DNA of 64,000 bases from an uncultured Flavobacteriaceae bacterium (lineage in GTDB: Bacteria; Bacteroidota; Bacteroidia; Flavobacteriales; Flavobacteriaceae): assembly GCA_947500585.1 (NCBI GenBank), contig CANMSN010000007.1, positions 62,001 through 126,000 on the forward strand. Direction: 5' to 3'. Position numbers and translations under genes: made by a program. Of the stretch, positions 53,539 through 62,948 are shown piece after piece. Each line of letters starts with the position of its first letter. The stretch's first letter is position 1. The notes under the pieces are model-generated. The model did no database searches, was not told the origin of the DNA, and worked only from the letters and a program-made list of their open reading frames with translations.

Positions 53539-56500
53539 CTACTGCTTAACTAATAATTGTGGGTAGGCATCCGCAGCACCATCTATAATAGTTCTAGGGG
53601 TGCTGTTAACAAAATCTACCATTACCTTACTTAAATCTGATCTATTTAAAACTTCATTATTTATTAAAGTACCTTGAAATATTGCTGGTACAGTAGAATT
53701 TATAATATTATTCCATAAATAAGCCCTTTTATTTGTTACTTGTAATGAAACTCCTGTATCTAAGAAATTACAACCCTCAGCATGGAAATTGGCACTTACT
53801 ACATTTGATACGCCATTTCCGCTAAAATCACAGCCATAAAAACTAACAACAGCATTACCGCCTATTACAGCTGCTCCTGTATGATTTGTAAAAGTGCTAT
53901 TAGATACGTATAAACCATTAGACTGAGAACAATTAAGAGCTATATCATTACCATCGAATTTACAATCTATCCAGGCATTAAGATTGTTTGCGCGATTTGC
54001 AATCATATCTAAGCCAATACCACAGTTGATAAACTGGCATCTGTAAAATACTGTTTTGTCCACATACATACACGTAGGGTAAAGTGTATTACCAGGTTGT
54101 GTATAGTCTATGTCTTGAAAAATACCTTTGTTGCAATTAACAAAGTTTAAATTAGCAAAGAATGTATTATCTACGGCATAAAATTTATTTAAGTGTATAC
54201 CGTAGTTTTGGTCGCGAAATACAAGATTTTTCCACGGAATATTACTCATTTGCATAAAAACATTTTCCTTACCAATAGGGTTAACTTCAAGACCTGCTGA
54301 ACCACCTTGTAGTGTTAAGTAAGCTAAAGTGTAGTTTACACCTGTTAAATTAGATCCTCCGGTTAAATCATCCTGTGCTAACACTAGAGGGAAATCATCT
54401 GTTATACCAACAATAGCTGTTTTACCCGTTCCTTTCCCTATTATCCCTTGTTTATTTGTAAGAACTAAAGGTTGAGATATGTAATAAATACCCGCATCAA
54501 GTTCAGCAATTCCGTTAGTATCAATTAAAGCTTGTATAGCTGCACTTTGGTCTGCTTGCCCTGTTCTGTTAGTAGCCCAGTTAGCACCTGTTGGATTTGG
54601 TAGCGTTGGTAAATTAGGTTTAGCTATAGGGGTATATTCTGTACCTTGAATCATAGCAGTAAAATCAGCTGCATCTTGCCCAGTAATTGGTGGATTTGTA
54701 GCAGTACCGTTTAAAGTTAAATCTGACGTATTATTATGGTGTGCTTGTAATGTTAATGTATTGGCTTCATTAGCGTTTGCAATCGTATTTCTAATATTTA
54801 TACCTAAAAATTTACTTCCAGGCCTAATAATATTGCCACCATTACCTGAGCTATTTAGGTATTTTCTGTTCATTAAAATTTCATCGGCTTCAAGGTCAAT
54901 ATCAGGTGCACCTGTAAATGCAAAACCTGTAGTGTTAAACATTTTAAGTTTACCTACATTTCTAACATAAAAAGCTGCTCTACCTGTACCATCAACTTGA
55001 CTCCAATATTCAGAATCCGCACCAAGAAGGGTATGGTTATCTAAGGTGTTGTACTCTGTAGTATTGTATTGCGAGGTTAATAAAACTCTTGATAGTTCAA
55101 TATTTCCGTAACTTGGTGTTGTTATATTTCCAATCATTGTAACATGATTATCAATAGACTGAGAAAACACTCTTTTAAAAATATTATTTCTAAAATAACC
55201 AGAACTACTACAATCAAATGTGGTTCTTCCTCTTGATATATCAACAAATTCAGAATCTTCTAATGTGCAATTTATACAAGTTAAAAGGCAATTATAAACA
55301 CTTAGTAATTTCACATTTGAAGTAACGCCTCCAGGAGCAAAATCTATATCAGCATTAATACCTTCAATACGAATGTTTGTAGAACCACCTGGTATAGTGA
55401 TGTTACCTACAATAGTTCCGTTGTTTTGAGGGTAACCATATAAGCGCATATTATCAGATAGCGTTAAAGTGCCACTTCCAGAATAATCACCTGCACCTAA
55501 TCGAACTGCACCATCAGTATTTAAAACACTTTGAATGGTTGATGCGTTTTCAGGGGCAACATAGGTTGCTGCGAAATAATCAATTTCTACAGGCATATTG
55601 TCGGTTAGCGAAACCGAATTAGTAGTAAAGGTTTCGACATTACTATCTGAACTTTCATTATCAGCATCATCTATAGCACGAATAGTTAAATTATAATTAG
55701 TTTCTGGAGTTAAACCTGTGATCAGGTAATTGGTTATATTCCCAGTTGAAGCGACTAATAAATTCCCACTATTATAAACTCTGTAATTAGTTACACCCAC
55801 ATTATCGGTAGCAGCAGTCCAACTTAAATCAGCTGTTGTCTGAGTAATGTTAGATGCAACTAAATTAAGAGGGTTTGTCGGGGATGTTGTATCAGGTTCT
55901 AAAGTAATAAAAACTTCATTATTACTATCACCAGATTCATTATTTGCCGCATCTATAGCTCTGATAGTTAAATTATAAGCTGTATTTGCATTTAATCCTG
56001 TAAGTGTATAACTGGTTACATTACCAGTAGAAGCTATTAATAGATTACCATTATTATAAATTCTATAGTTTGTTACAGCCACATTATCTGTAGCAGGTGT
56101 CCAAGATAAATCAACGGTAGTTTGGGTAATATTGCTTGCTACTAGATTAAGAGGAATTGAAGGATTTTCCGTATCAGGAGTTACTATTGCTGCAGTGTTA
56201 AAATTGGCATTATTACTATCATTAGATTCATTACCAGCAGCATCCAGAGCTCTAATAGTTAAATTATAAGCTGTATTTGCATTTAATCCTGTAAGTGTAT
56301 AACTGGTTACATTTCCAGTAGAAGCTACTAATAAATTACCATTATTATAAATTCTATAGTTTGTTACAGCCACATTATCTGTAGCAGGTGTCCAAGATAA
56401 ATCAACGGTAGTTTGGGTAATATTGCTTGCTACTAGATTAAGAGGAATTGAAGGATTTTCGGTGTCAGGAGTTACTATAGCTGCAGTGTTAAAATTGGCA

Positions 56501-57717
56501 TTATTACTATCTCCAGATTCATTATTTGCCGCATCTATAGCTCTGATAGTTAAATTATAAGCTGTATTTGCATTTAATCCTGTAAGTATATAACTGGTTA
56601 CATTACCAGTAGAAGCTATTAATAGATTACCATTATTATAAATTCTATAGTTTGTTACAGCCACATTATCTGTAGCAGGTGTCCAAGATAAATCAACGGT
56701 AGTTTGGGTAATATTGCTTGCTACTAGATTAAGAGGAATTGAAGGATTTTCCGTATCAGGAGTTACTATTGCTGCAGTGTTAAAATTGGCATTATTACTA
56801 TCATTAGATTCATTACCAGCAGCATCCAGAGCTCTAATAGTTAAATTATAAGCTGTATTTGCATTTAATCCTGTAAGCATATAACTGGTTACATTACCAG
56901 TAGAAGCTATTAATAGATTACCATTATTATAAATTCTATAGTTTGTTACAGCCACATTATCTGTAGCAGGTGTCCAAGATAAATCAACGGTAGTTTGGGT
57001 AATATTGCTTGCTACTAGATTAAGAGGAATTGAAGGATTTTCGGTGTCAGGAGTTACTATAGCTGCAGTGTTAAAATTGGCATTATTACTATCTCCAGAT
57101 TCATTATTTGCCGCATCTATAGCTCTGATAGTTAAATTATAAGCTGTATTTGCATTTAATCCTGTAAGTGTATAACTGGTTACATTTCCAGTAGAAGCTA
57201 CTAATAAATTACCATTATTATAAATTCTATAGTTTGTTACAGCCACATTATCTGTAGCAGGTGTCCAAGATAAATCAACGGTAGTTTGGGTAATATTGCT
57301 TGCTACTAGATTAAGAGGAATTGAAGGATTTTCGGTGTCAGGAGTTACTATAGCTGCAGTGTTAAAATTGGCATTATTACTATCTCCAGATTCATTATTT
57401 GCCGCATCTATAGCTCTGATAGTTAAATTATAAGCTGTATTTGCATTTAATCCTGTAAGTGTATAACTGGTTACATTACCAGTAGAAGCTATTAATAGAT
57501 TACCATTATTATAAATTCTATAGTTTGTTACAGCCACATTATCTGTAGCAGGTGTCCAAGATAAATCAACGGTAGTTTGGGTAATATTGCTTGCTACTAG
57601 ATTAAGAGGTATTGAAGGGTTTTCGGTATCAGGTACTGGTGCTTTATCAAGTGGGTAGTAGTTTTGCGAAAAAACTACACTTGAAAAAAATAAAAAAAGA
57701 ATAATTATATTTTTCAT
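53539..57717 (-). CDS. Secreted multi-Fn3 protein with C-terminal beta-helix region
   Basis: 1392 residues. A signal peptide (MKNIIILFLFFSSVVFSQ) is followed by seven fibronectin type III domains: six nearly identical 97-residue units from residue 30 to about 611 and one diverged unit to about 705. The rest is two parallel beta-helix stretches, the first from ENASTIQSVLNTDGAVRLGAG, the second from RTGQADQSAAIQALIDTNG to GTGKTAIVG, which resembles pectate-lyase-superfamily proteins. No T9SS C-terminal domain is seen (end AYPQLLVKQ). Its start overlaps the upstream stop (ATGA). A uronan lyase, epimerase or glycan-binding role is possible but unproven. Confidence 0.88.
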   Translation of the reverse strand: MKNIIILFLFFSSVVFSQNYYPLDKAPVPDTENPSIPLNLVASNITQTTVDLSWTPATDNVAVTNYRIYNNGNLLIASTGNVTSYTLTGLNANTAYNLTIRAIDAANNESGDSNNANFNTAAIVTPDTENPSIPLNLVASNITQTTVDLSWTPATDNVAVTNYRIYNNGNLLVASTGNVTSYTLTGLNANTAYNLTIRAIDAANNESGDSNNANFNTAAIVTPDTENPSIPLNLVASNITQTTVDLSWTPATDNVAVTNYRIYNNGNLLIASTGNVTSYMLTGLNANTAYNLTIRALDAAGNESNDSNNANFNTAAIVTPDTENPSIPLNLVASNITQTTVDLSWTPATDNVAVTNYRIYNNGNLLIASTGNVTSYILTGLNANTAYNLTIRAIDAANNESGDSNNANFNTAAIVTPDTENPSIPLNLVASNITQTTVDLSWTPATDNVAVTNYRIYNNGNLLVASTGNVTSYTLTGLNANTAYNLTIRALDAAGNESNDSNNANFNTAAIVTPDTENPSIPLNLVASNITQTTVDLSWTPATDNVAVTNYRIYNNGNLLIASTGNVTSYTLTGLNANTAYNLTIRAIDAANNESGDSNNEVFITLEPDTTSPTNPLNLVASNITQTTADLSWTAATDNVGVTNYRVYNSGNLLVASTGNITNYLITGLTPETNYNLTIRAIDDADNESSDSNVETFTTNSVSLTDNMPVEIDYFAATYVAPENASTIQSVLNTDGAVRLGAGDYSGSGTLTLSDNMRLYGYPQNNGTIVGNITIPGGSTNIRIEGINADIDFAPGGVTSNVKLLSVYNCLLTCINCTLEDSEFVDISRGRTTFDCSSSGYFRNNIFKRVFSQSIDNHVTMIGNITTPSYGNIELSRVLLTSQYNTTEYNTLDNHTLLGADSEYWSQVDGTGRAAFYVRNVGKLKMFNTTGFAFTGAPDIDLEADEILMNRKYLNSSGNGGNIIRPGSKFLGINIRNTIANANEANTLTLQAHHNNTSDLTLNGTATNPPITGQDAADFTAMIQGTEYTPIAKPNLPTLPNPTGANWATNRTGQADQSAAIQALIDTNGIAELDAGIYYISQPLVLTNKQGIIGKGTGKTAIVGITDDFPLVLAQDDLTGGSNLTGVNYTLAYLTLQGGSAGLEVNPIGKENVFMQMSNIPWKNLVFRDQNYGIHLNKFYAVDNTFFANLNFVNCNKGIFQDIDYTQPGNTLYPTCMYVDKTVFYRCQFINCGIGLDMIANRANNLNAWIDCKFDGNDIALNCSQSNGLYVSNSTFTNHTGAAVIGGNAVVSFYGCDFSGNGVSNVVSANFHAEGCNFLDTGVSLQVTNKRAYLWNNIINSTVPAIFQGTLINNEVLNRSDLSKVMVDFVNSTPRTIIDGAADAYPQLLVKQ
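55885..57630 (-). repeat. Six tandem 291-bp Fn3-coding repeats
   Basis: Units run from 57630 downward in 291-bp steps with long identical stretches. Two variants exist. Type A (D-A-A-N-N-E-S-G-D) fills units 1, 2, 4 and 6; type B (D-A-A-G-N-E-S-N-D) fills units 3 and 5. The alternation in units 3-6 suggests that a 582-bp two-unit block was duplicated. A seventh, diverged unit follows (about 55600-55884). Confidence 0.92.
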
Positions 57718-58454
57718 TGTCCAGAAATTATATAAGCATTTAAACCAGATTTTCTCAGTAGTCCAAACCTAACGTTTCCACTATTACTATTAAATTGTGC
57801 ACTTCCCGCATTTGTATAGTTTAGAGTTACACCAGGACTAGCATTAACTGTTAAAATTGCTCCGTTGTGGGCTTCAAGATTAACTATATCTCCAATTTCC
57901 ATAGCTGTAAAATTAGATGTAATGGTTAAATTAGATGAAGCAGTACAAGCTATAGTATTGTTTACATCGTTACTAGTTATATTTCTTGTAGATGATAATG
58001 GGATTATTTCTGCTTTATATGGTTCTGTAGTGATTGAACCTGTAAGACTTTCAGCAGTTTTGGCATGTAAAGCATATGGCACACTTAAAAGCTGACTTAC
58101 TCCAATAATATTATAATTTGTCCCACCAGTTACATCTACTTGGGTTTCGACAAAATATTGACTTTGGCCCCAAGGAATACTACTAAAATTTCCTTGGATT
58201 ATATCTCCTGTACCAATTTCTAAGGAAATTAAACCATTACTGTTTGTTTTTACTAAGTGGTTTTCTTCATAAATTGTATTATCCCCAGTTGTACCTTGAA
58301 GAATAAGTATTTTAATACTAACCTCAGAATCAATAACTAAATTATTGTCACTAGATCTAATTATAGCTTGATAGCTAATTTTTTCTGGTGATTGAGCTAA
58401 AAGAGTTAGTGTTGAGCCAATGTAAATTAATAGAGTAAAAATATATTTCATCAT
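57714..58454 (-). CDS. Secreted protein with conserved Bacteroidota fibre-like N-terminal module
   Basis: 246 residues. Signal peptide MMKYIFTLLIYIGSTLTLLAQ. The first 120 mature residues (KISYQAIIRSSDNNLVID, VSIKILILQGTTGDNTIYEE, GLISLEIGTG, SQLLSVPYALHAKTAE) match a module very common at the N-terminus of Bacteroidota secreted and tail-fibre-like proteins. The C-terminal half is a beta-rich stretch ending GNVRFGLLRKSGLNAYII. No sorting domain. It is the middle gene of a three-gene operon, 1 nt after the T9SS protein and overlapping the Fn3 gene by 4 nt, so the three products probably act together. Confidence 0.85.
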   Translation of the reverse strand: MMKYIFTLLIYIGSTLTLLAQSPEKISYQAIIRSSDNNLVIDSEVSIKILILQGTTGDNTIYEENHLVKTNSNGLISLEIGTGDIIQGNFSSIPWGQSQYFVETQVDVTGGTNYNIIGVSQLLSVPYALHAKTAESLTGSITTEPYKAEIIPLSSTRNITSNDVNNTIACTASSNLTITSNFTAMEIGDIVNLEAHNGAILTVNASPGVTLNYTNAGSAQFNSNSGNVRFGLLRKSGLNAYIISGQ

Positions 58455-58455
58455 T

Positions 58456-58995
58456 TCAATTTTTTATAATTTTAAATGTTTTTAATAGTTTTTCTTTAGC
58501 AAAAACTTGAAGAATGTATATTGAAGTACTTAAATTAGTTAAATCTATAGTCGAATTTTGATTTAAAATAGTACTCTTGTGGAGTAACTTTCCTTGATAA
58601 TTATATAAATGATAAGAATTTAATTGATTTGTAAAGTCGAAACCTTCAGTAGTTAAAGTAACATAATCGGTTGTTGGGTTTGGATGTACTATTGCTTTTA
58701 CATCAGTTTCCATTATGTCATCTGGTACATCAGAATCTTCGTTATTTGTGTTTTCTTCGTTATCGTTTTTAATACCATGCTGTATACCTTTTGTAATCTG
58801 ATAATTATTGTCTTCTATTTGAGAGAAAAAAACTTGACCAATAGAATAAGAAATGGATCCAGAATTTCCAGACAAATCATTACCAGTGGTATTTATGGAA
58901 TTGATTAAATCATTACTCTGACTAAAACTCTTTAAAGATAAGAGTAGTAATAGCAAGAAGATAGGTGAAATTTTTTTTGGGGAGGTAGGATTCAC
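58456..58995 (-). CDS. Small secreted protein with T9SS type A sorting domain
   Basis: About 179 residues from a GTG at 58995. This start is chosen because it places a proper signal peptide (SPKKISPIFLLLLLLSLKSFSQ) at the N-terminus; the ATG at 59094 would bury it behind 33 odd residues. The mature part (SGSISYSIGQVFFSQ, QITKGIQHG) resembles a short module common before sorting domains in this phylum. An acidic linker (about 105-120) leads to the type A domain: HPNPTTDYVTLTTEG, YHLYNYQGKLLHKS, LSTSIYILQVF. It is the first gene of the operon with the fibre-like and Fn3/beta-helix proteins. Confidence 0.82.
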   Translation of the reverse strand: MNPTSPKKISPIFLLLLLLSLKSFSQSNDLINSINTTGNDLSGNSGSISYSIGQVFFSQIEDNNYQITKGIQHGIKNDNEENTNNEDSDVPDDIMETDVKAIVHPNPTTDYVTLTTEGFDFTNQLNSYHLYNYQGKLLHKSTILNQNSTIDLTNLSTSIYILQVFAKEKLLKTFKIIKN

Positions 58996-59094
58996 AGTTA
59001 TTTTGGGATTTAAATATTTTTCAATTTCTTTGACAATAGTATTTAAAAATAAAATAAAAACGACAAAACACTGGTTTTTTTCGATAAACTGCAA

Positions 59095-59569
59095 TTTTAT
59101 TATTCGGTAAACTGTAAAAATGAAGTAAATACAATATGAATGTTTTTTTGTTAATTTATTATAACTACGTTCATATTTAGTTTTTAGATGGTACTTTTCA
59201 AAAAAAAATGTAAAAAAATAATTTTTAAGGGTAAATCTTGAATTTCAAATATAAGATTAAAAGTAAATTTAATAGATGAAATGCTATAGAATGTTGATAA
59301 ATCTATGTATTTGTTAATAACTATATAAATAGAAAAGTTTTTTTTTTGAAAGATGAATTATAAAGAGTGTTTATGTGTTTTCAAGATGTGATAAAATAAA
59401 TACACTAAGTTTTAAAATAGTTTCACAAACTATTTTAAACTCTATAATATACATTATGTGGTTATCTTTACTAACTATTTTATAGTTAAACTACCAATTA
59501 GTTATAAATACTCTTTTTGGATAGAGTTTTAACACAGATTCAATTATAATTTTTTATATGAGAATTTTA
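59095..59569. other. 475-bp AT-rich intergenic region with palindromes
   Basis: No gene is supported. Features seen on the way: TATATTTG on the minus strand (59253-59246), a possible -7 element but about 250 nt from the chosen start; a strong hairpin (59408-59441); and a second palindrome TAACTAT-TTT-ATAGTTA (59472-59488). The rest is low-complexity AT-rich sequence. Confidence 0.6.
59408..59441 (-). terminator. Strong hairpin downstream of the HAD-family gene
   Basis: The arms AGTTTTAAAATAGTTT (59408-59423) and AAACTATTTTAAACT (59427-59441) pair over 15 bp with one bulged T and a 3-nt loop. On the minus strand a T-rich but interrupted stretch follows, so it may end transcription of the HAD-family gene about 130 nt after its stop. 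Confidence 0.5.
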
Positions 59570-61621
59570 TTATTTTTTGTAAAACTTACTTAATTTTAGC
59601 TTTACCATGGGTTTTAAATGCTTTATGTTATCCTCAAGTTTTTTCTTAGTTATTAAATTTCTAATAAGAGACTTCATGTTGCGTTGAGGATCTAGTTTAA
59701 GTAAAATTTGAGGTAGAGTTTTACTACGGGAGTATGATGCGTCAAACCATTGGGTAAAATGACCTCTTTTTTTCCTACTAGAAAACATATACTGCAAAGC
59801 TTTTAAAACACTAAACGATGGCGCAAATTTTCTGATATTTAATTCTTCAATATCACCACTGTAGTATAAGTCACCAAGTATTGAAGCTACTTCAGGAGTC
59901 GCATCTTCTAGCATTTCGATAAGAATGGGTGTAATGGCTTCAAAAGAGGTTTCAATTTTTGGGTTTGAAGCGAGTGATTTACTAAGTTTTTGAGAAAAAT
60001 TCTGGATACCTTGTTTATAACTTTCTACTCCCCATTTTTCTATATGTATTGGGGGGTCTTTTAGTACTGGCTTGAAATGTCCATTTTCGTCTTTTTCGTA
60101 GCTAATGGTTGTCCCATGATTACATTGCAAAAGTAGTTCTAGAATAGGTCCGATTCCGGGTTTGTTTGAAGGAAACATATAGGCTGGTACTTTTCTGTTT
60201 TCTGGTAATGTGTAAGCACTAAAATGAGTTACAGCAAAATAGTAGGAAGTCAACTTGAAATTAGGTTTTTTACTTTTTAAAATCTTATGTATAGTATCCT
60301 GAAGAGTTCCTCTCCATCCGATATCGACAAAGCCCACCCTTTCATTCTTAAGTAGGCCTTCTTGCTCAAAATAGCCAATAACAGTTTTGCGATAGATAGC
60401 TGCCTCTGATTCAATTTTGGTTTTTAAGCTAGAATTATTAAGTAAGGCATTTTTCAAAAGGTTTATATGATTTAGTGTGAGTCGATTATCAAATCCGTGA
60501 CTGACTATTGATTTTTTCAAATCAGAATCTAGATAATTAATTAGTATATCTACCTCGAAATGTAACCGTTTTGCAACACGATTAAAAGTAATTATATTAT
60601 CCATTTCTTGAAAAATCCAATCAAAGCATTGCGTTGTTACACGGAAAATTGATGCAAAATATGTAGCCTGTCGGGAAGTATAAAGATAGTGTATCTCTAC
60701 ATCGAACTGAAAACAAGTAATAATCTCCTCAGCTATAATTTTCAAAAGATAACCATCACGTGCCAGAAAATAAATGTGTTTAATTCCTTCACTAACAGCT
60801 TGTTTGAGTAAATTGTAAACAAACCCATAAAACATGGGTCCCATGAAACTTGCTCCGAGACGATAAGAAGGCTTTAAATTATACCCTTCAAGTCTAGTTT
60901 GCTTACTTGCACCTACAACAAGCTGAAGGAAAGTATTCTGTTCTTCTTTGAAGTAACTTTTCTCAACTTGACTCAGGATAGAATCTTTATAAAAAACAGA
61001 TTTGACTCCTGAACGTTCTGCCATAATACAATCACTGTGGAAGTTATCCCCTTTGTGGATCAACGATAATGGTATGATTTTCTGATCATTACAAACATGG
61101 CGATAAAGCGTACCATCAGATTTACGTATCTTTAGTTCAGATGAAAGGTAAAGTGGTAAGGAACTCAAACGAGGATTAGCCTTTTCAAGCATTTGTAAGA
61201 TTATTGTCTTACTAAGATACATATCTGAAATTAGAAGCACTTTATTTCCCAATTCTAGAAGCTCAATTACTTTAGAAACATTTTCTGGAATAGAATAACA
61301 ATTCTCGATTTCAAGTGACTCTTCCAGTTCCTGAAGTTGAAAGAGTTGCTTATCTTTTATCTCAGGATGTTCTGAACCTAACGCTGAATATATTTCTTCA
61401 AGAGTAATTTCTGGATAAGACGATTTTTCATGAGCTAATTTTTGTGCTCTTATCCTTAAGTTTACAAATTCATCTATAAAATAAATTGGGAATTCTAAAT
61501 CTCTAATTTCTTTAAGCTTTTCTCTTAATGACACAAAGATACCTTTGTCATTAGCAAATTTTCTGGAAATTAAAGTGTCAAAAATGTCAAATGAATAGTT
61601 GGTCATATTCTTAAATTTCAT
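59570..61621 (-). CDS. Large HAD-superfamily protein of polysaccharide loci (COG5610-like)
   Basis: 683 residues. The N-terminal 220 residues form a HAD-type phosphatase: motif I SFDIFDTLISR with D12 and D15, motif II-like VLLISDMYLS, and IHKGDNFHSDCIMAERSGV as motif IV. The remaining 460 residues are a second region with YFLARDGYLLKIIAEE, HYLYTSRQATYFAS and RVGFVDIGWRGTLQDTIHK, as in COG5610 proteins found in capsule and O-antigen loci. No signal peptide, so cytoplasmic. The substrate is unknown. It stands alone between terminators, 188 nt after fcl. ATG at 61606 is an alternative start. Confidence 0.82.
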   Translation of the reverse strand: MKFKNMTNYSFDIFDTLISRKFANDKGIFVSLREKLKEIRDLEFPIYFIDEFVNLRIRAQKLAHEKSSYPEITLEEIYSALGSEHPEIKDKQLFQLQELEESLEIENCYSIPENVSKVIELLELGNKVLLISDMYLSKTIILQMLEKANPRLSSLPLYLSSELKIRKSDGTLYRHVCNDQKIIPLSLIHKGDNFHSDCIMAERSGVKSVFYKDSILSQVEKSYFKEEQNTFLQLVVGASKQTRLEGYNLKPSYRLGASFMGPMFYGFVYNLLKQAVSEGIKHIYFLARDGYLLKIIAEEIITCFQFDVEIHYLYTSRQATYFASIFRVTTQCFDWIFQEMDNIITFNRVAKRLHFEVDILINYLDSDLKKSIVSHGFDNRLTLNHINLLKNALLNNSSLKTKIESEAAIYRKTVIGYFEQEGLLKNERVGFVDIGWRGTLQDTIHKILKSKKPNFKLTSYYFAVTHFSAYTLPENRKVPAYMFPSNKPGIGPILELLLQCNHGTTISYEKDENGHFKPVLKDPPIHIEKWGVESYKQGIQNFSQKLSKSLASNPKIETSFEAITPILIEMLEDATPEVASILGDLYYSGDIEELNIRKFAPSFSVLKALQYMFSSRKKRGHFTQWFDASYSRSKTLPQILLKLDPQRNMKSLIRNLITKKKLEDNIKHLKPMVKLKLSKFYKK

Positions 61622-61702
61622 ATCCCAAAGGTTTTAAAAAGGTTGTTTTTAAAAAATTGATTTAAAAAGGGACAATGAGATTAATTAATTTGGTAATCAA
61701 TA

Positions 61703-61730
61703 ATAATAAAATTAGTCTAAATAAGACTAA
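61703..61730 (-). terminator. Intrinsic terminator after fcl
   Basis: On the minus strand a 7-bp stem, TTAGTCT with AGACTAA (arms at 61712-61718 and 61724-61730), is followed by a T-rich run (TTTTATTATTATT). It lies about 80 nt past the fcl stop and separates fcl from the HAD-family gene. Confidence 0.6.
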
Positions 61731-61809
61731 ATTATTGGATGTTATGCGATTTAGTCTAGTTGAATTGATCAAAAATTAAAAATGATGTATACATTCTATT
61801 AATTATTTA

Positions 61810-62889
61810 TTAACTTAAATACCAGTTAAAAACTTTATTAATTCCTTCTTCTAAAGAAATTTTATGTTTCCAGCCTAGGGCATTAAGTTTAGATGGGTCT
61901 GTGAGCTTTTTCATGGTACCATCTGGTTTATTAATATTGAAATATAAATGACCTTCAAATCCTATCTTATCTTTTATTAATATTGCTAAATCTTTAATTG
62001 ATATATCTACTCCAGTACCTATATTAATATGTGTGTTGCGAATCTCTTCAGTATTTGTTATGCAATCATCAAAGCTTCTGTTTTCCATTAAAAACACACA
62101 AGCATCTGCCATATCTTCACTCCATAAAAATTCACGCATAGGTTTTCCAGTTCCCCAAACTTCCAATTGTACTCGATTATCAATTTTTTTAATACCATAC
62201 TTATCAAGTATAGTTGTAATTTTTATTTCTGAAGCATTACCATCTACACCTTCAATATGCATTTTGTTTAGGTCTTGTCTAATAAAATCCCAGTTATTTT
62301 CGTCTAAAGACTTTCCTAAAATCATTTTTCTAATTAATGCTGGAAGCACATGAGATTTTTCTAAATCAAAATTATCATTTGGACCATATAAGTTAGTAGG
62401 CATTACAGATATAAAGTTAGTACCATATTGTAAATTATAACTTTCACACATTTTTATACCTGCTATTTTTGCTATGGCATAAGGTTCGTTTGTGTATTCT
62501 AAAACATCAGTAAGCAAATAATCCTCTTTCATAGGTTGAGGACAGTTTTTTGGATAGATACATGTACTACCTAGAAACATAAGTTTTTTTACACCATTTA
62601 AATAACTCTGATGTATAACATTATTCTGAATGCATAAGTTCTCATATATAAAATCAGCACGATAGGTATTGTTTGCAATAATACCACCAACTTTTGCCGC
62701 AGCTAAAAAAACAAACTCAGGCTTTTCTTTAACAAAAAACTCTGCAACAGCTTTTGCATCTGTTAAGTCTAATTGGCTATGAGTTCTAGTAACAAAATTA
62801 TTATATCCTTTAGACTCTAAATTTTTTATAATGGCACTTCCAACTAAACCCCTATGACCAGCTATATATATTTTGGATTTTTTTTCCAT
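61810..62889 (-). CDS. fcl: GDP-L-fucose synthase
   Basis: A 359-residue short-chain dehydrogenase (epimerase-reductase) that converts GDP-4-keto-6-deoxymannose to GDP-L-fucose. Motifs: YIAGHRGLVGSAIIKNLES (NADPH site), AAAKVGGIIANNTYRADFI, STCIYPKNCPQPMKED, and the catalytic NEPYAIAKIAG (Y-x3-K). The length exceeds the E. coli enzyme by about 40 residues, with an insertion near 205-245, as is usual in Bacteroidota. It lies 59 nt downstream of gmd; together they supply L-fucose, probably to the EPS. Confidence 0.94.
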   Translation of the reverse strand: MEKKSKIYIAGHRGLVGSAIIKNLESKGYNNFVTRTHSQLDLTDAKAVAEFFVKEKPEFVFLAAAKVGGIIANNTYRADFIYENLCIQNNVIHQSYLNGVKKLMFLGSTCIYPKNCPQPMKEDYLLTDVLEYTNEPYAIAKIAGIKMCESYNLQYGTNFISVMPTNLYGPNDNFDLEKSHVLPALIRKMILGKSLDENNWDFIRQDLNKMHIEGVDGNASEIKITTILDKYGIKKIDNRVQLEVWGTGKPMREFLWSEDMADACVFLMENRSFDDCITNTEEIRNTHINIGTGVDISIKDLAILIKDKIGFEGHLYFNINKPDGTMKKLTDPSKLNALGWKHKISLEEGINKVFNWYLS

Positions 62890-62948
62890 GATAAGATTAG
62901 ACTAACAAGTTGATGTTCTTTTTTTATTCAATTAAACTTTTACAAAAT

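Noticed and set aside
55885-57630. Regular repeats considered as a CRISPR-like array
   Set aside because: The 291-bp units are contiguous, in frame and encode Fn3 domains; there are no spacers and no cas genes.
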